Shown: positions 39,990 to 50,230, numbered from the stretch's first letter. The stretch: 64,000 nucleotides of DNA from Prorocentrum cordatum (GCA_963575745.1 CAUYUJ010015734.1:251113-315112); one strand, 5' to 3'. Program-made: numbers and translations. Notes: generated by a model from the letters alone, not told the origin.

Positions 39990-40910
39990 GTGCAGAGTGG
40001 GGTGTCTTGTGGGCCTCTTGGACTGTCTCAGAGCGCTCTGGGATCCACAGGCGCCTACTGAGGCCGTCTTGGAGGGCTCTGTGGGACGTCTTGGGGCGAT
40101 CCTGCGGGCTTCTTGGGCCGTCTTGGACGCCTTTTTGGGATGTCTTGCGGCGATCTTGGGGTTATCTCAGCGCCTTCGGGCCCTCCGAAAGCCCCCCGAA
40201 GGCCCGCAATGAGTCCCGGACCCCGAGGGACACAGTGGGCACCGCGTGGGGAGGGGGGAGTTTTGGAAAAGTGGGCCGCCTCGGGCCCCAGAGGCCTGGT
40301 CGCAGGGTCCGCATGGTGATGGGCAACTATGATGAGCGCTTGCGCGCTGCAGTCAGAGCCACGTTGAGCCAAAATGGCTACGGATACTCGTGGAGCGTCT
40401 TTTGGGGCCCCTTTGGGGCCTCGTGGGGCCTCTAGGGGGCCTCTTGGGCTCTCTTGGGGGCCTCTTGGGGCCTCCTGGAAGCCTCTTGGGGTGGAAGGCT
40501 CGAATTGTCGGTTCGTGTTCCCCCTCTTGGGCCCCTCTTGGGGCCGTCTTAAAACCGTCTTGGGGCCCTCTTGGGCGATCTTGGGCGCCTCTTGGGCCAG
40601 CTTGGGGCACTCTGGGTCCGTCTTGGGATTCTCTTGCGCCGTCGTGGCGCACTCTTTGGGAGCCTCTCAGGCCGTCTTGAGCTGCTTGCTGGGGCCTCGT
40701 GGACCGTCGGAAGTACGAAACAGCGAGAACACGAACAACCTTAAACCCAGTCGGCAAGAAAAACATACTTGTTCGCCTCTTTAATGCCTCGTGCGAGTCC
40801 TTTTGAGGGCATCTTGGCCGACTTGAAACCCTCTTGGGTACAACGTTCCTGTGCGGTCTTGGGCTCTCTTGGGGCGCTCTTGGGTCATCTTGGCGCCTTC
40901 TTGGACGTCT
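39990..40910 (+). repeat. Degenerate TCTTGGG array, two halves
   Basis: 40010-40190 and 40390-40910, split by unique sequence containing the spliced-leader match at 40364-40384. Confidence 0.75.
40364..40384 (-). other. Spliced-leader sequence, 21 of 22 bases
   Basis: Minus strand reads TCCGTAGCCATTTTGG then CTCAA, identical to the dinoflagellate leader except the last G, which is C (then GT). No gene follows on the minus strand, so it is more likely the edge of a retrocopy or a leader fragment than an SL RNA gene. Confidence 0.7.
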
Positions 40911-41004
40911 CTCGCCCCCCTTTGACATTTTTTGGCGCCCCTCGCTGGGCCCGAAACGGCCGGAAGGCAAATTAGTGCACTGTGGGGGCCCCAGGACCCT
41001 CTGC

Positions 41005-41006
41005 TC

Positions 41007-41041
<35 letters not shown>

Positions 41042-41125
41042 GTGTGTGTGCATATGCACATATGCATTTGCGTATATATGGATATATGCATATAGGTATG
41101 TATATATATATATATATACATATAC
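41005..41125 (+). repeat. (TA)n / TATGCATA-type microsatellite
   Basis: TA-rich with GTGTG and GCATATG interruptions. Confidence 0.95.
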
Positions 41126-42149
41126 ATCTATATAGATGTCGCGCAAGCCACCGAACAACACAAACTTGCAAATGACGTGTGCTATTGATCCTCCGGTACG
41201 TGCTACGTGATGTTCGCGCATGGTTGCGCTTTCGTGCGATCCCCTATCACACCACGTCGCATTCACGCCGGAGGCATGCCAGCTTCAACGTTGCTGGAGC
41301 TCGAATTGGCTCAACCGAATCATAGATGATTCGAGTGCCAGACGGCATTGCCGGGGCCTGGCGGACATCCACCGCAAGGTTACGGGTCGCGCGCAGGCTC
41401 CAAAAAACAAAAAAGTCTACTGACGGGGGGGCCCAGCACCACTGTCGCATGACAACAGTTGGTTATCCAGGATCCCCTGTCAAGAGACTACACGCCATAA
41501 GGCTGAATGCAGAGGCCAGTGAACAGATGCCCTCACCTTCGCCCCAGCCCCCTCCTCTCACCGGCGGGGCCACATGGCACCAAGCGTTCAATGTCCGTAA
41601 GACGGACCCAGTGAACTTGAATTTCCCGCGGACGCCTCTGTAGGTCAGTAAGGCACCGCCGCAAGACTTAGTTTTAAATCGTTTTGCAGATTCGAGCGAA
41701 GAGGAGAAGGAGGAGAAGAGCAAAGGAAGGGAAGGGTTGGAGGCCGCCATGAGGTCTGAACTTGATGGACGCCCAGAGAATGTGTCAAGAAGGAGTAGTC
41801 AAAGGCAAATCCGCACAAAAACTGTTCCCGGACCCCTCCCCGGGTCCATCTATCTGGTGCAAATTGTCATCCCGGATCTGTTTCTGACGGCCTCGGGACC
41901 CGAAAACGGCTCCCAGAAGCCGGAGAAGGCAAAAACCTTCTCGAACCCAGGACCTCAAGCCTCGACTCCCCCCTTCCCTGCCGGCCAGAAACAATGCTAA
42001 GCCACCTCAGACCCCCAGCCGACTCCAAAGGAAAGGAGGAAAGGAAAGGGGACGGGGAAGAGGAGCGCCACAAGAGTCCCGACCCAGAGCGGCAGCCGAC
42101 ACGGGATCCCTTCCCATCCGTAAGGCCCCGAACCTCGCGCCCCAATAGA
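41126..42149. other. Spacer, no supportable gene
   Basis: Mixed unique sequence; frames up to ~105 codons without recognisable motifs. Confidence 0.4.
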
Positions 42150-42197
42150 TGAACCGCCGGGGAGGAGGAGGAGGAGCAGGAGGAGGAGGAGGAGGAG
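42150..42197 (+). repeat. (GGA)n microsatellite at the 3' side of LINE B
   Basis: GGA array; its partner flanks the other end of LINE B at 49849. Confidence 0.85.
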
Positions 42198-42559
42198 GGA
42201 AGCGGGAAGCGGTGCAGCGGCAGCAGTCGATTCGATAGCTGCAGCTCTGGATGGGGGATCGCGGGAGGGTGGGCAGAGATGCCAACCCTCCTGCTAGAAT
42301 ACGGAGACCGTCAGGGCGCCAGGCCGAGCTCCGAAGGGTGACGCCTGCAAACCAGGCGCCGCGGAACGCGGCTGCTACATTGCGGCACAGGCCGACAGAG
42401 GGCAATATAAAATTGCCAGGAAATGGAAGTGGGGCCACACAAATGCGCGGCCCCGAGACTATAGTCAGATGAGCCCGAGTCTTCCTCCCCCGCACCACCA
42501 CCCACAACGATGCTCGACGCTGCCGCAGCAGCAGGAACAGAAGAGCACTGGGCGGTGGC

Positions 42560-43024
42560 GCTTGCACGGTCGGGATATTCGGGTCTGCCCTCGAGCTGGA
42601 CACCAGTGCCTGGATGTCGGCCGTTCTCAGCGCGAGCAAGCTGTCTGAGGTGACCAATGCGCGTCGTCTGCACCTGCGAGACACCACGGCACGTCCGTCT
42701 TAGTCCCCGACAACAGCCATCGGGGAGCACCAAAAAGCACGCACAGTCAAGGCAGATTAGTATTCTCCCGTTGCGCACAGGTCGGTGCTGGAGGTCGCTA
42801 GAAACTTTGAGGTCTTCTGCGTCCGATCCCGAGGGGCCCCTGGGCCAGGCGTAAGAAGAGGTGGGCCCCAGGTCGACAGGAGGCTCGACGGAGGAGACTC
42901 CTGGCAGGGGCCCCAGGATCGTGTTTGCAAGCTCCAGGGCAGGCCCCGCTGCGGCCGTCGAGTCTGATGCGGCAACCAGGCCTTGCTCTGCTATTTTGTT
43001 TAAAAAAACATGTTGGCCTGCCAC
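42560..43024 (-). CDS. LINE B: C-terminal Cys cluster
   Basis: Continues the polyprotein after a frameshift in a seven-T run near 43006-43012. NGRILICLDCACFLVLPDGC then RGLRRTC...GHLRQLARAENGRHPG has the layout C-x2-C ... GLR-x2-C ... L-x2-L-x6-G-x-HP. This is comparable with the ends of LINE A and the 63-kb fragment. The frame stays open to 42311, but the sequence after HPG looks non-conserved. Confidence 0.55.
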
Positions 43025-43817
43025 TGCTGAATGGCTGTTGGCCTGCAGTCACGACTTCCCCCCGTTCGCAGACCCTTGAGGGTCTGGTCGGCGGTCGCTG
43101 CCATGTTGCAGCGCCTACATCTCCATTCGCCACGAGTTTCAACATAACAAAGTTCGTGCTGCGAGAGCGAAAGCTTCGGCGCTGTGCTGGGGGCCTGCCT
43201 GGGGGGCGGTTGCGGGGCTTCAACCTGTTCCCCCGCAATGCTAATTATCCGGATGGCACGCGCTGACAAATCCCAGGTTAGCTGATGCTTTTTAATCTGG
43301 GCCTTCTCGGCCTTGACATAAACATCTGGGACCTGGTGCATGCTCGACCCTAGCCCGGCGAAAAAATCGGCCCATACATGTCCAAGGTAGTCTTGGATGT
43401 CTGAGCTCGTGCACAAAAGTATGTCCTCTGGCCCTCGGTGCGCTGGGACCCAGCGGAAACTTGGCCTCTGTAGGCCTTCGCCTTGAAGCTCGAATATCTT
43501 GCGCCATATATCTGCATGCACATTTCGGGCAGCCGCCAGATCTGGATCCCAGGAGCACCCTTCGTGAACAAGCTGGAGGTGGTCAGTGACCACTTCGGCC
43601 CCTTGGGGTGCGACTTCGATCGCACGCAGCGCCGCGCACCTCTCAGCGCGGGGCACCGTCTGGCGCCCAGGCAAAGGCCCGTAGAGAGCCCTGTGGGGCA
43701 CGCCCCACTGGTCAACCTCGACGGCAGCCCATCCACACCGTCTAAGTTCTGGGCTTGAGTTCGCAAGCCCTGAACCGTCCGTATAGATACGCCTGCCCCA
43801 GGGTCCCGTCGTTGCAC
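43000..43817 (-). CDS. LINE B: RNase H and first Cys cluster
   Basis: The frame is open from about 43817. IYTDGSGLANSSPELRRCGW gives the first Asp, PRAERCAALRAIE the Glu, VVTDHLQLVHEG the second Asp and HVWADFFAGLGS the last; FRWVPAHRG precedes it. All four acidic positions of RNase H are present. Downstream, SQHELCYVETRGEWRCRRCN then GLRTGGSRDC forms an H-x-L / C-x2-C / C cluster like that ending LINE A. It stops at 43000 in a T-run that causes the frameshift. Confidence 0.75.
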
Positions 43818-43847
43818 CCCAATGAACCGTGGGGGCCTCGGGGATCT

Positions 43848-44756
43848 CTAGTACACTGAGGGAATAAAAAAAAGGAGCCCATACGCAAGCTCCAGAGTGT
43901 CCCAGTCGGCCTGTAGTCCAGAGTACCCCGAGTCCCTTAAAGTTTCTCTGTGCTCTATAATGTCATCAGGAACGGGCTCTACATCAAGATCCTCTGGGGG
44001 CTGGGTTAAAAGTGGGCGCTGGTACAGCTGGCGCCCTAGTGTGGCGCTGGGGTTCGGGCAACAATCACAGGCGGGCTCCACCCGAAATCCCGCTGCACAT
44101 TTCCTCGATGGCGGCCAGCACCCTGAACCCAATAGTAGTCGCGCGCAGCCTCTCCTGACGTCGTCCTTGATACGTAAAATTGCAAGTCTGAGGCCTCGCC
44201 GCCAGACTTCTTCAGAACCATCTGCTTCAGGAATGTGTGCAAATATGCGTTTCATCTGCCACCGTCCCATGGACTCCTGCAGCAGTCTCTTAACCTCCAT
44301 GGGCGGCGCGTGCAGTAGAGAATTCATTGTTCCTTTATCACCGACGACTTGGTGCGCAGATATCGTAGCCCAGCCAATTCTTGAAAGCGACAGCAGGGTC
44401 GCACCCATGGGTCCATGGCACTTGGCCCATGTGAGCTTATTCACAAAACCACGCTTCATGACCAAGAAAGCTCTCTGAATATCGGCAACTGAACATCTGT
44501 TGTCCCAGATCGTGCTGGCAAACCTGACAACTAGCAATATCGTCGCGTCGTATATCGGGTCGTAAAATTCGTCCACCTGTGTGGAAAGCCTAGCTGTGAT
44601 AGACGCGTGTTGGCGCGATCCCGCGAGTACAGCCGCAATGGACCTGAGTGAGTTGAGGTTGGCGTCAGTGATGCCACTCACTCCTGCTCCATGTGCGGCA
44701 GCTGGTAGCAGTCCTGTTCTCCACAAGGTTCGGACTCTGTGGTTCGCGCCTCTCAC
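43848..44756 (-). CDS. LINE B: RT thumb/connection region
   Basis: 302-codon frame following the palm. It is Trp/Arg-rich and helical (LRSIAAVLAG, FYDPIYDATILLVVRFA, RGFVNKLTWAKCHGPMGATL) and near its end has CDCCPN...LYQRPLL, where LINE polyproteins carry a zinc finger. It ends LLFFIPSVY at a run of eight A on the plus strand, where the RNase H frame takes over: a homopolymer frameshift. Confidence 0.65.
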   Translation of the reverse strand: MRGANHRVRTLWRTGLLPAAAHGAGVSGITDANLNSLRSIAAVLAGSRQHASITARLSTQVDEFYDPIYDATILLVVRFASTIWDNRCSVADIQRAFLVMKRGFVNKLTWAKCHGPMGATLLSLSRIGWATISAHQVVGDKGTMNSLLHAPPMEVKRLLQESMGRWQMKRIFAHIPEADGSEEVWRRGLRLAILRIKDDVRRGCARLLLGSGCWPPSRKCAAGFRVEPACDCCPNPSATLGRQLYQRPLLTQPPEDLDVEPVPDDIIEHRETLRDSGYSGLQADWDTLELAYGLLFFIPSVY

Positions 44757-44778
44757 AAGGGCACGAAGCTTGGGTTTC

Positions 44779-45141
44779 CTAGATCAGTCCTGCCATTCTT
44801 TTCTTCTCAATCACTCGTTTCGCCTTGGGCCCAGATAGATCATGTCCGAGGTTACGCATATGAGGATACATCGCCATCCTGAGCCGCTTGACGAAAGGCG
44901 TGATTACTTTCTTGGCAGCCGCATTTGTCGCAACACATCCACTCTTAGCCGCTTGGATGACCAATCCCAGCTCAAAAACACCCTGCGTAAAGTACTTGGC
45001 TGCCGCGAACAAAACCTTAGATTGTTTGGGGTCCTCTCCCGCCCATTGAAATCCCACGTCGCCCATGAGCATGCGCGGCGCGACGGTGTCGTAGAGGTCC
45101 CTCATTCGAAGTAGAAGCTGGTGCAGTAACAAGTGGACCAT
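44779..45141 (-). CDS. LINE B: RT palm, active-site half
   Basis: The frame is open from about 45181: GILAGCTHATAMVHLLLHQL is the RT motif with G-x-x-x-G-C before the active site, and RMLMGDVGFQWAGED occupies the place of the Y-x-DD box. The catalytic pair reads GDV instead of x-DD, so the second Asp appears lost; polymerase activity is doubtful. Confidence 0.65.
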   Translation of the reverse strand: MVHLLLHQLLLRMRDLYDTVAPRMLMGDVGFQWAGEDPKQSKVLFAAAKYFTQGVFELGLVIQAAKSGCVATNAAAKKVITPFVKRLRMAMYPHMRNLGHDLSGPKAKRVIEKKRMAGLI

Positions 45142-45164
45142 CGCTGTCGCGTGTGTACATCCAG

Positions 45165-45863
45165 CTAGAATGCCCTGAGAAGGTACAAATCATAGGAAAT
45201 CGACCCCCGCGCTCGTACCACTCGCGGGCATTGGTAGGTGGCTAAGATAAGCCAGAGGAGTCGTAGTGAGTATCGCAGCACGTAGGCGAAGTCGACTAGC
45301 TTCTGCAATTTGATCATCTCGAAGCACTTGTACATGTCGATCAGCACTGTTACTGACGTGTGTCCTTTGTATCGTGCAACTTCTGCTTGCAGGTTGTGTG
45401 AAAACGCTGAATATGATGATGCTGCCGCAGGCCTCGCTCCCCAGCAATCAGGATTCTGATTATCGCGCTCCCATCTCCTCGAAATAGGTCTGCGGAGTCG
45501 GGCCCATATACGCACAATCGTATTGATTAATGCCACCAGTCGGTGTCCTCCTGATGCTTTTGGCAATCGAACAAGGCGTGTCTGTACCCTTTTATCTGGC
45601 CAGCAACATAGCCTCTCGCACGCCTGCAAGAGGAGTAGAAATGTCTGGAGTCCATAGCCTGATACAACATCCATCGCATTGGGATGAAGGTTGACGTGTC
45701 CAAGTGCTGAGTTGATGTTGAACTTGCGCAAGACAATGCGCAGGTCCTCCACACTGACCTCTGGAAGCTGGCTCCATGTCGAGAAGTCAGGTGGCAACTT
45801 CAGGCGTCTTGAGGCGTGTGTGGCCCAGAGCTCAGCCCAGGTATCCATACAAGAACCTGCCAT
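45165..45863 (-). CDS. LINE B: RT fingers and first palm motif
   Basis: 232 codons. SVEDLRIVLRKFNINSALGH is the pre-RT linker motif; TRLVRLPKASGGHRLVALIN is RT motif 1-2; SVTVLIDMYKCFEMIKLQ carries the first catalytic Asp. It ends YDLYLLRAF at a frameshift near 45180, with the next motif continuing in the 44779-45181 frame. Confidence 0.75.
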   Translation of the reverse strand: MAGSCMDTWAELWATHASRRLKLPPDFSTWSQLPEVSVEDLRIVLRKFNINSALGHVNLHPNAMDVVSGYGLQTFLLLLQACERLCCWPDKRVQTRLVRLPKASGGHRLVALINTIVRIWARLRRPISRRWERDNQNPDCWGARPAAASSYSAFSHNLQAEVARYKGHTSVTVLIDMYKCFEMIKLQKLVDFAYVLRYSLRLLWLILATYQCPRVVRARGSISYDLYLLRAF

Positions 45864-45864
45864 C

Positions 45865-46647
45865 TTAAAAAGGTTGCGGCTGCTGGGTGTGCTCCAGCAC
45901 TTCCTGCAGGTCCCTGAGCTTCGAGAAACGGTGCGCCTGTCTCGCTCCGTTGTTGAAAGATGCCTTTGCCCACTCCGTCCATTCTGCCGTTTTGCATACT
46001 CCTATAGCTTGGACCACCCTCTCAACTTTGTCTATGGCGAACTGTGCAGTCTCAAGAAAATCGTCACAGCAGAACCGGTGGGAAAGGTCACGGACCCGAG
46101 CGCGTTCGTCCTCGTCTAGGTGCTTCATGATCCAGTTTGCTTTAGACGCTCTGTGGAAGAAGCCCTGGAGGTCCCGTGCCAACTTAACAAATAGCTTGAG
46201 CTCCTTGTCGTTGGTAACCATGTCATCGGTCATGCTGAGCCCAGCGTCGCATGCTCCAAAGGTAGATAGGGATCGTGCCCAGCTTGAGTAATTATCAGTA
46301 GTGTGGTTAGTCGGCAGCATGTGGCGGGGAAATTTGCTTGGTACGTCAACATATGGTTGGAGCCTTTCCACAGCCAGGATCATCCTCAACTTCATAGCTC
46401 GCATGTGCCGAAACCAGCGCCCAATCAACTTGCATGCCTGGAGCCTCTGAGATGGTTTGTGTTCAGGCGGGGCCACTTTCTTCCAAGACCAAGTTGGGGG
46501 CCCCGCCCTTCCACGGTAACGCGCTCGGTCATGGCCTATAATGTCATGCCTGTCCAACATCTCTTCTTCTATCTGCGTCGAGACCGCGTCCCAGGCGTCG
46601 GCAAGGTTATCGGCGGTGTCGGCCCTAGCAATGAGCCCCCTGGCCAT
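45865..46647 (-). CDS. LINE B: linker between endonuclease and RT
   Basis: 260-codon helical, Trp-containing segment (PTWSWKKVAPPEHKPSQRL ... RDLQGFFHRASKANWIMKH). In dinoflagellate LINE polyproteins a long helical linker usually occupies this place. A stop at 45865 directly abuts the RT frame. Confidence 0.6.
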   Translation of the reverse strand: MARGLIARADTADNLADAWDAVSTQIEEEMLDRHDIIGHDRARYRGRAGPPTWSWKKVAPPEHKPSQRLQACKLIGRWFRHMRAMKLRMILAVERLQPYVDVPSKFPRHMLPTNHTTDNYSSWARSLSTFGACDAGLSMTDDMVTNDKELKLFVKLARDLQGFFHRASKANWIMKHLDEDERARVRDLSHRFCCDDFLETAQFAIDKVERVVQAIGVCKTAEWTEWAKASFNNGARQAHRFSKLRDLQEVLEHTQQPQPF

Positions 46648-46649
46648 GT

Positions 46650-47476
46650 CCCACTCTACGACGGGCGGGCACCTCGCTCATCCTGGCTTTGGTATCGTGT
46701 CGACGGACGCAGGCTGATCAGGCAGTCGCACCCACATCTCATGTTCTGCATCCTGCATTGGAACTCTGACAGGCACGCGTGGAAACAAGTCCGAGTCTTC
46801 ATGCACAAAGGCCCTGCCTGCCCGACACGCACCCCTCGGATGCATACACATGTAGTCGTACATGGTGCCGGGTTTCGCCTGCAGGCATGTGGGGCAATTG
46901 GGGTGGATGACGATGCCCCCGATGGAGTTGAACCAATGCCGCAGGTCATCCACGTGCATGTTCCAGTCTCCCGCCAGCAGCCAAGGCTGCTATCGGGCTT
47001 CCAGCTCGCATAAGTATATATATATATATATATATGGCGACCTGCCTAATAATCTCCACATTGGCGTCCGAGAGGCCCTGGCCATCGTGCAGGTAGATTG
47101 ATATCATGGCGATGCCAAGCTTGATGCCCCAGTGCACGTGGGCCGCGAGGGCCCTGCCTGGAATCAATTCGGCTGAAGACCTCCCTGGAGCGAGGGTCGC
47201 GCGCGCCCTGGTCGGTGCCAGGATGGCCATACCTCCATGCGCTCCTCCTTTGGCTGACGGAGGGGCTGGGGCCCAAAGGCCTGCAAAGCCTGCTCGAACT
47301 GCTTGATGCTGGACATCTGCGAGCCGCTCTTGGTCTGCATGGTGTTCTTGTGCGCGTATTGCACATGCCTGAGCCCACGGCAACTTCAGCATCTCAATTA
47401 GCGGCCCATGCGATGTCACGTTGGCCGTCGCGATCGTGCTCGCGGTCCTGCTGCGCGAAGAGTCAGGATTGGACAT
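46650..47476 (-). CDS. LINE B: endonuclease/exonuclease/phosphatase domain
   Basis: ATG 47476 (MSNPDSSRSRTAST). TANVTS supplies the Asn, CAIRAQEHH the Glu, KGGAHGGMAIL the core strand, and GIAMISIYLHDG the next. A (TA)n microsatellite (47015-47034) then inserts IYIYIY into the frame. After a 1-base shift at ~46980 the hallmark AGDWNMHVDDLRHW follows, then GTMYDYMCMHP. The final catalytic His of the family is expected near SDLFPRVPVR but reads Arg there. APE-like nicking endonuclease by inference; inactive now. Confidence 0.7.
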
Positions 47477-47947
47477 TGCAACAGGAACTCTCTCTGGAGT
47501 TGTTGGCCTTTGTAGTGCAGTACCCGTCGCATGTTGAAACTCCACGGCGCAGATCGCTACCATGGTGAGCCGCAAATATCTGCAGCTGAGGCCCTTGACA
47601 GTCCTCTGGCCAGGCCCATCGTGATGTTCCGAGGGAGAACTTGGCTGGCTCAGCGTTCTGGGGCCCGTGCGAGGTCTGGTGGCTCCGTGGTTCCCAGGGC
47701 CCGTCTGACCAGCAGTCCCCGCCAAGACCTCGGCCCCAGGGCCCCTTTTATCCGTCCGATTCCTACGTCTCCCGATTGCAGGGGCGGCGCTGGCACTGGG
47801 GATGGCATTTGGCCTGCATCTGATGTTAGACCTCACCTCCGCGCGGTAGATCCCGGCCCTATTCCCAGCGTGCATTGCGAGCCAGCTGATGCAGAGGTAC
47901 TCGAAGTAGACGTCGCTACTGACCAACAGCCGCATACTTAACCTTGT

Positions 47948-48190
47948 CAATCCAGCAAGTGGCGACGTATGAACACATCCCGGGCTCGAGGAGCACCTGG
48001 TCATGGGATGTGTTCCAGCACGTGGCGACTGAGCCTGCGATTGCCAAAACTGGCCAGCAGGACTTTGCGCTCTGACTGGCGACGAATGAACCCTGCCCAG
48101 GCTCGAGGAGCACCTGGGCATGGGATTTTGTCCAGCACGTGGCGACTGAGCCTGCGTTTGCCGAAACTGGCCCGCAGGACTTTGCGATCT
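47948..48190 (-). repeat. ~119-bp tandem duplication inside LINE B spacer
   Basis: Two units (GCTCGAGGAGCACCTGG, TCCAGCACGTGGCGACTGAG, CTGGC(C)xGCAGGACTTTGCG); in frame they read as two SPAGQFxQxQAQSPRAG-containing 40-residue repeats. Confidence 0.75.
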
Positions 48191-48505
48191 AACGCCTTGC
48201 AGCAGCGTGCGTTCTAACGCCCGTTCTGACATCGGAAAATGATGTCCACGCTGTTCGCTGCAAACGTCATGAGCTTCCCATTGAAAAAATCCAGCACGCA
48301 CATCGTAGTCAGATATATGATGCCAGCGATCCAGATGACGCTGACCTTCCGACCGCGGCTGGGTCGAGGCTGTAGTATACCTCGTGCTGGCACGCGCCGC
48401 TCGCTGCAAACTCCATGTGCGCTGCGTCCTTGACGTACGTTTTTCCAAAGCTGCATCGAGCTCAACATGAGGAGGAGATAGAGCTGTGGTCGAACGACCC
48501 AGCCC

Positions 48506-49656
48506 TTATCGTGTCTTGCGCCGCTTGGCCAGTGCTTCAGCAGCTTCAGCATATCGCTTGCACATCTCACGCGCCTGGTCGTCGTCCTCAAGTGGTTCTT
48601 CATCAGTGCATGCTTGAAAGAATTGACGCGAGCTACTAATATCATCAGTATCCATTGGCACAAGAACTCGCACGGCTTCATCTTGCTTAGCAGCGCGGTC
48701 AGGTCCTTGGAACCCCCCTGGCTGTTGGCCTGGCGGTCCTGATTCGGCAGCTTGTTGTTGTGCAGACGCCGAGGAGGCCTTGGCTGCATCTGCTTTGGCC
48801 TGTAGCTGTCGAAGTGCCTCGAACGTGGACTTGGCCTGGTCCAGGAGAGTGGCGTCTGCCCCTGCGGATTCGAAAAGCTGGCCAGGCCTGTCGACTGGCA
48901 GGTCCAGGGCAGGCACCATGGTCTTGAGAGAGCACGATTCCGGAGGAGGCGTCGGCAGCTGCGCCGAGACCGCGAACCGCTGATGCTCCAGCTCGGTGAT
49001 GTCAGTAGCCAGTGTGTGAATCCACTTCTTGACGCCTTCGATCTTGGCTTCAAGCTCCACCTTCTGGATCTCCAGATCTGCCAGTGCCTCCTCCTGCTGC
49101 AACCTGCTCTTGAGCAACTCATCGATGCGAGTGGTGTAGTGGTGCATTTGGGCGGAGTGCGGCTTGCTGCTGACGGTCTTAGATTGGATCGCCGTTCGCT
49201 CAGCTTCCAACTGCTCTCGCGACGCCAACACAGCAGGCTCAGTGAGGTTGCCCAGCGCCCTGAGGGTCTGGCGGTGTCGGTGTCGGTTTTGTCAGTGGTG
49301 TCCGTGTCCAATGTGTGCCCATTCTTTGCCGCCAGCGCTTGCTCTCGAAAATTTGCAATCTCAAGGTCCTTGGCCTTGAGCTGCTTGTCTCTCTCGACTG
49401 CATAGTTGGTGACTGCTGCCTTCTGCCTCTGCTTATCACGTTCCAAGGCTGGGGCCCTGAAGCTCGGCGCCGTCTGCAGAGGTTTGGGGCCTCCAAACGC
49501 AGCACCTTTGTTGCATTGGCAGCTTGAGCAAGCATTGAGGTCACCTTTGTTCCACCACTTCTCACCTGTCCGTGGATGAACACACCATCGGCATAGCCAC
49601 GGCGCGGCCCATGCCTTGCGAGAACCGACCTTCGGCATGCGTCCGCCATCCACCAT
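48506..49656 (-). CDS. LINE B: ORF1, zinc finger plus coiled coil
   Basis: ATG 49656: PWLCRWCVHPRTGEKWWNKG then ACSSCQC gives C-x2-C ... C-x2-C with Trp residues, resembling a RanBP2-like finger. Its frame carries on through LERDKQRQKAAVTNYAVERD (coiled coil) until about 49235, where a shift moves to the frame open from 49231 to 48506: EEALADLEIQKVELEAKIEG (coiled coil), a Gln/Ala-rich part, and an end in ALAKRRKTR. A nucleic-acid-binding, self-associating ORF1-type protein by inference. Confidence 0.65.
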
Positions 49657-49826
49657 GTGTCAGTGTCTGGAAACAGAACGAGATCGGGAGGTACGGTCCC
49701 GAGCGTGGAATGCGTTGTGAAGAAAAGCGGCACCTCCAGCCTGGGCAGGCTCTGGGGAGGTGCGGGAGCGGTGAGGGCCGTCGGTTCCCTCCTGCCAAAA
49801 TGTCAGGTCCGAGCCAACTCTACGGA

Positions 49827-49848
49827 CTTGAACCAAAATGGCTACGGA
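49827..49848 (-). other. Spliced-leader sequence at LINE B 5' end (21 of 22), plus degraded second copy
   Basis: TCCGTAGCCATTTTGG then TTCAAG (one C-to-T change). It is directly followed by TCCGTAGAGTTGGCTCGG (49826-49809), a shortened leader, and by ACATTTTGGCAGG. Tandem decayed leaders are what repeated trans-splicing and reinsertion would leave. Confidence 0.8.
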
Positions 49849-49880
49849 AAGGAGGAGGAGGATGAGGAGGAGGAGGAGCC
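49849..49880 (+). repeat. (GGA)n microsatellite at the 5' side of LINE B
   Basis: Begins immediately after the leader sequence. Confidence 0.85.
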
Positions 49881-50230
49881 AATAAATGAACTGCCGAGAA
49901 GAAGGGGCCGAGTTGGGGGACCCAGCGCCCAGCGCCGTGTGGTGACGGACCGCGTGGTGACCTCGGAAACCCGAGCGACCTCACCGCGCGGTCCGTCACT
50001 GCACGGTCTTGGGACCCTGAGGCTCAGGCCGCCCGAGACGTCCTCGGAAAACGACCCGAGTCCCAAAACCGTGCGGCGACCCATAACCGAGCTTTTTTTC
50101 CCAACCACCCTGTGGTGTTGAGTCCTCGTCATGACGAAACAGAGCCGCGCGTCCTCTCACCTCCTCCCGCCCTCCCCCCCCCTCCCTCCTCCCTCCTCCC
50201 CCTCCTTGCCTCTGCTCCCCGCATCAGTCC
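49881..50230. other. Spacer, no supportable gene
   Basis: 49930-50080 contains GTGACGGACCGCG/CGCGGTCCGTCAC and CACGGTCTTGGGAC/GTCCCAAAACCGTG, nested inverted repeats, possibly another MITE-like hairpin. Confidence 0.45.

Larger units (their letters stand above)
42200..49848 (-). mobile_element. LINE-type retrotransposon B, near full length, with spliced-leader 5' end
   Basis: Minus-strand order: spliced leader (49848-49827), a second degraded leader, ORF1 (zinc finger and coiled coil, 49656-48506), spacer with a ~119-bp tandem duplication (48190-47948), then ORF2 = endonuclease (47476 on), linker, reverse transcriptase, thumb, RNase H and two Cys clusters, ending near 42560, with a 3' region to the GGA array at 42197. 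At least five frameshifts, several at homopolymers, and a (TA)n inside the endonuclease make it inactive. GGA arrays flank both ends. The 3' boundary is approximate. Confidence 0.85.

Noticed and set aside
40340-40384. Functional SL RNA gene
   Set aside because: The last leader base is changed, and no clear donor plus Sm-binding site follows, so it is kept only as a leader copy.
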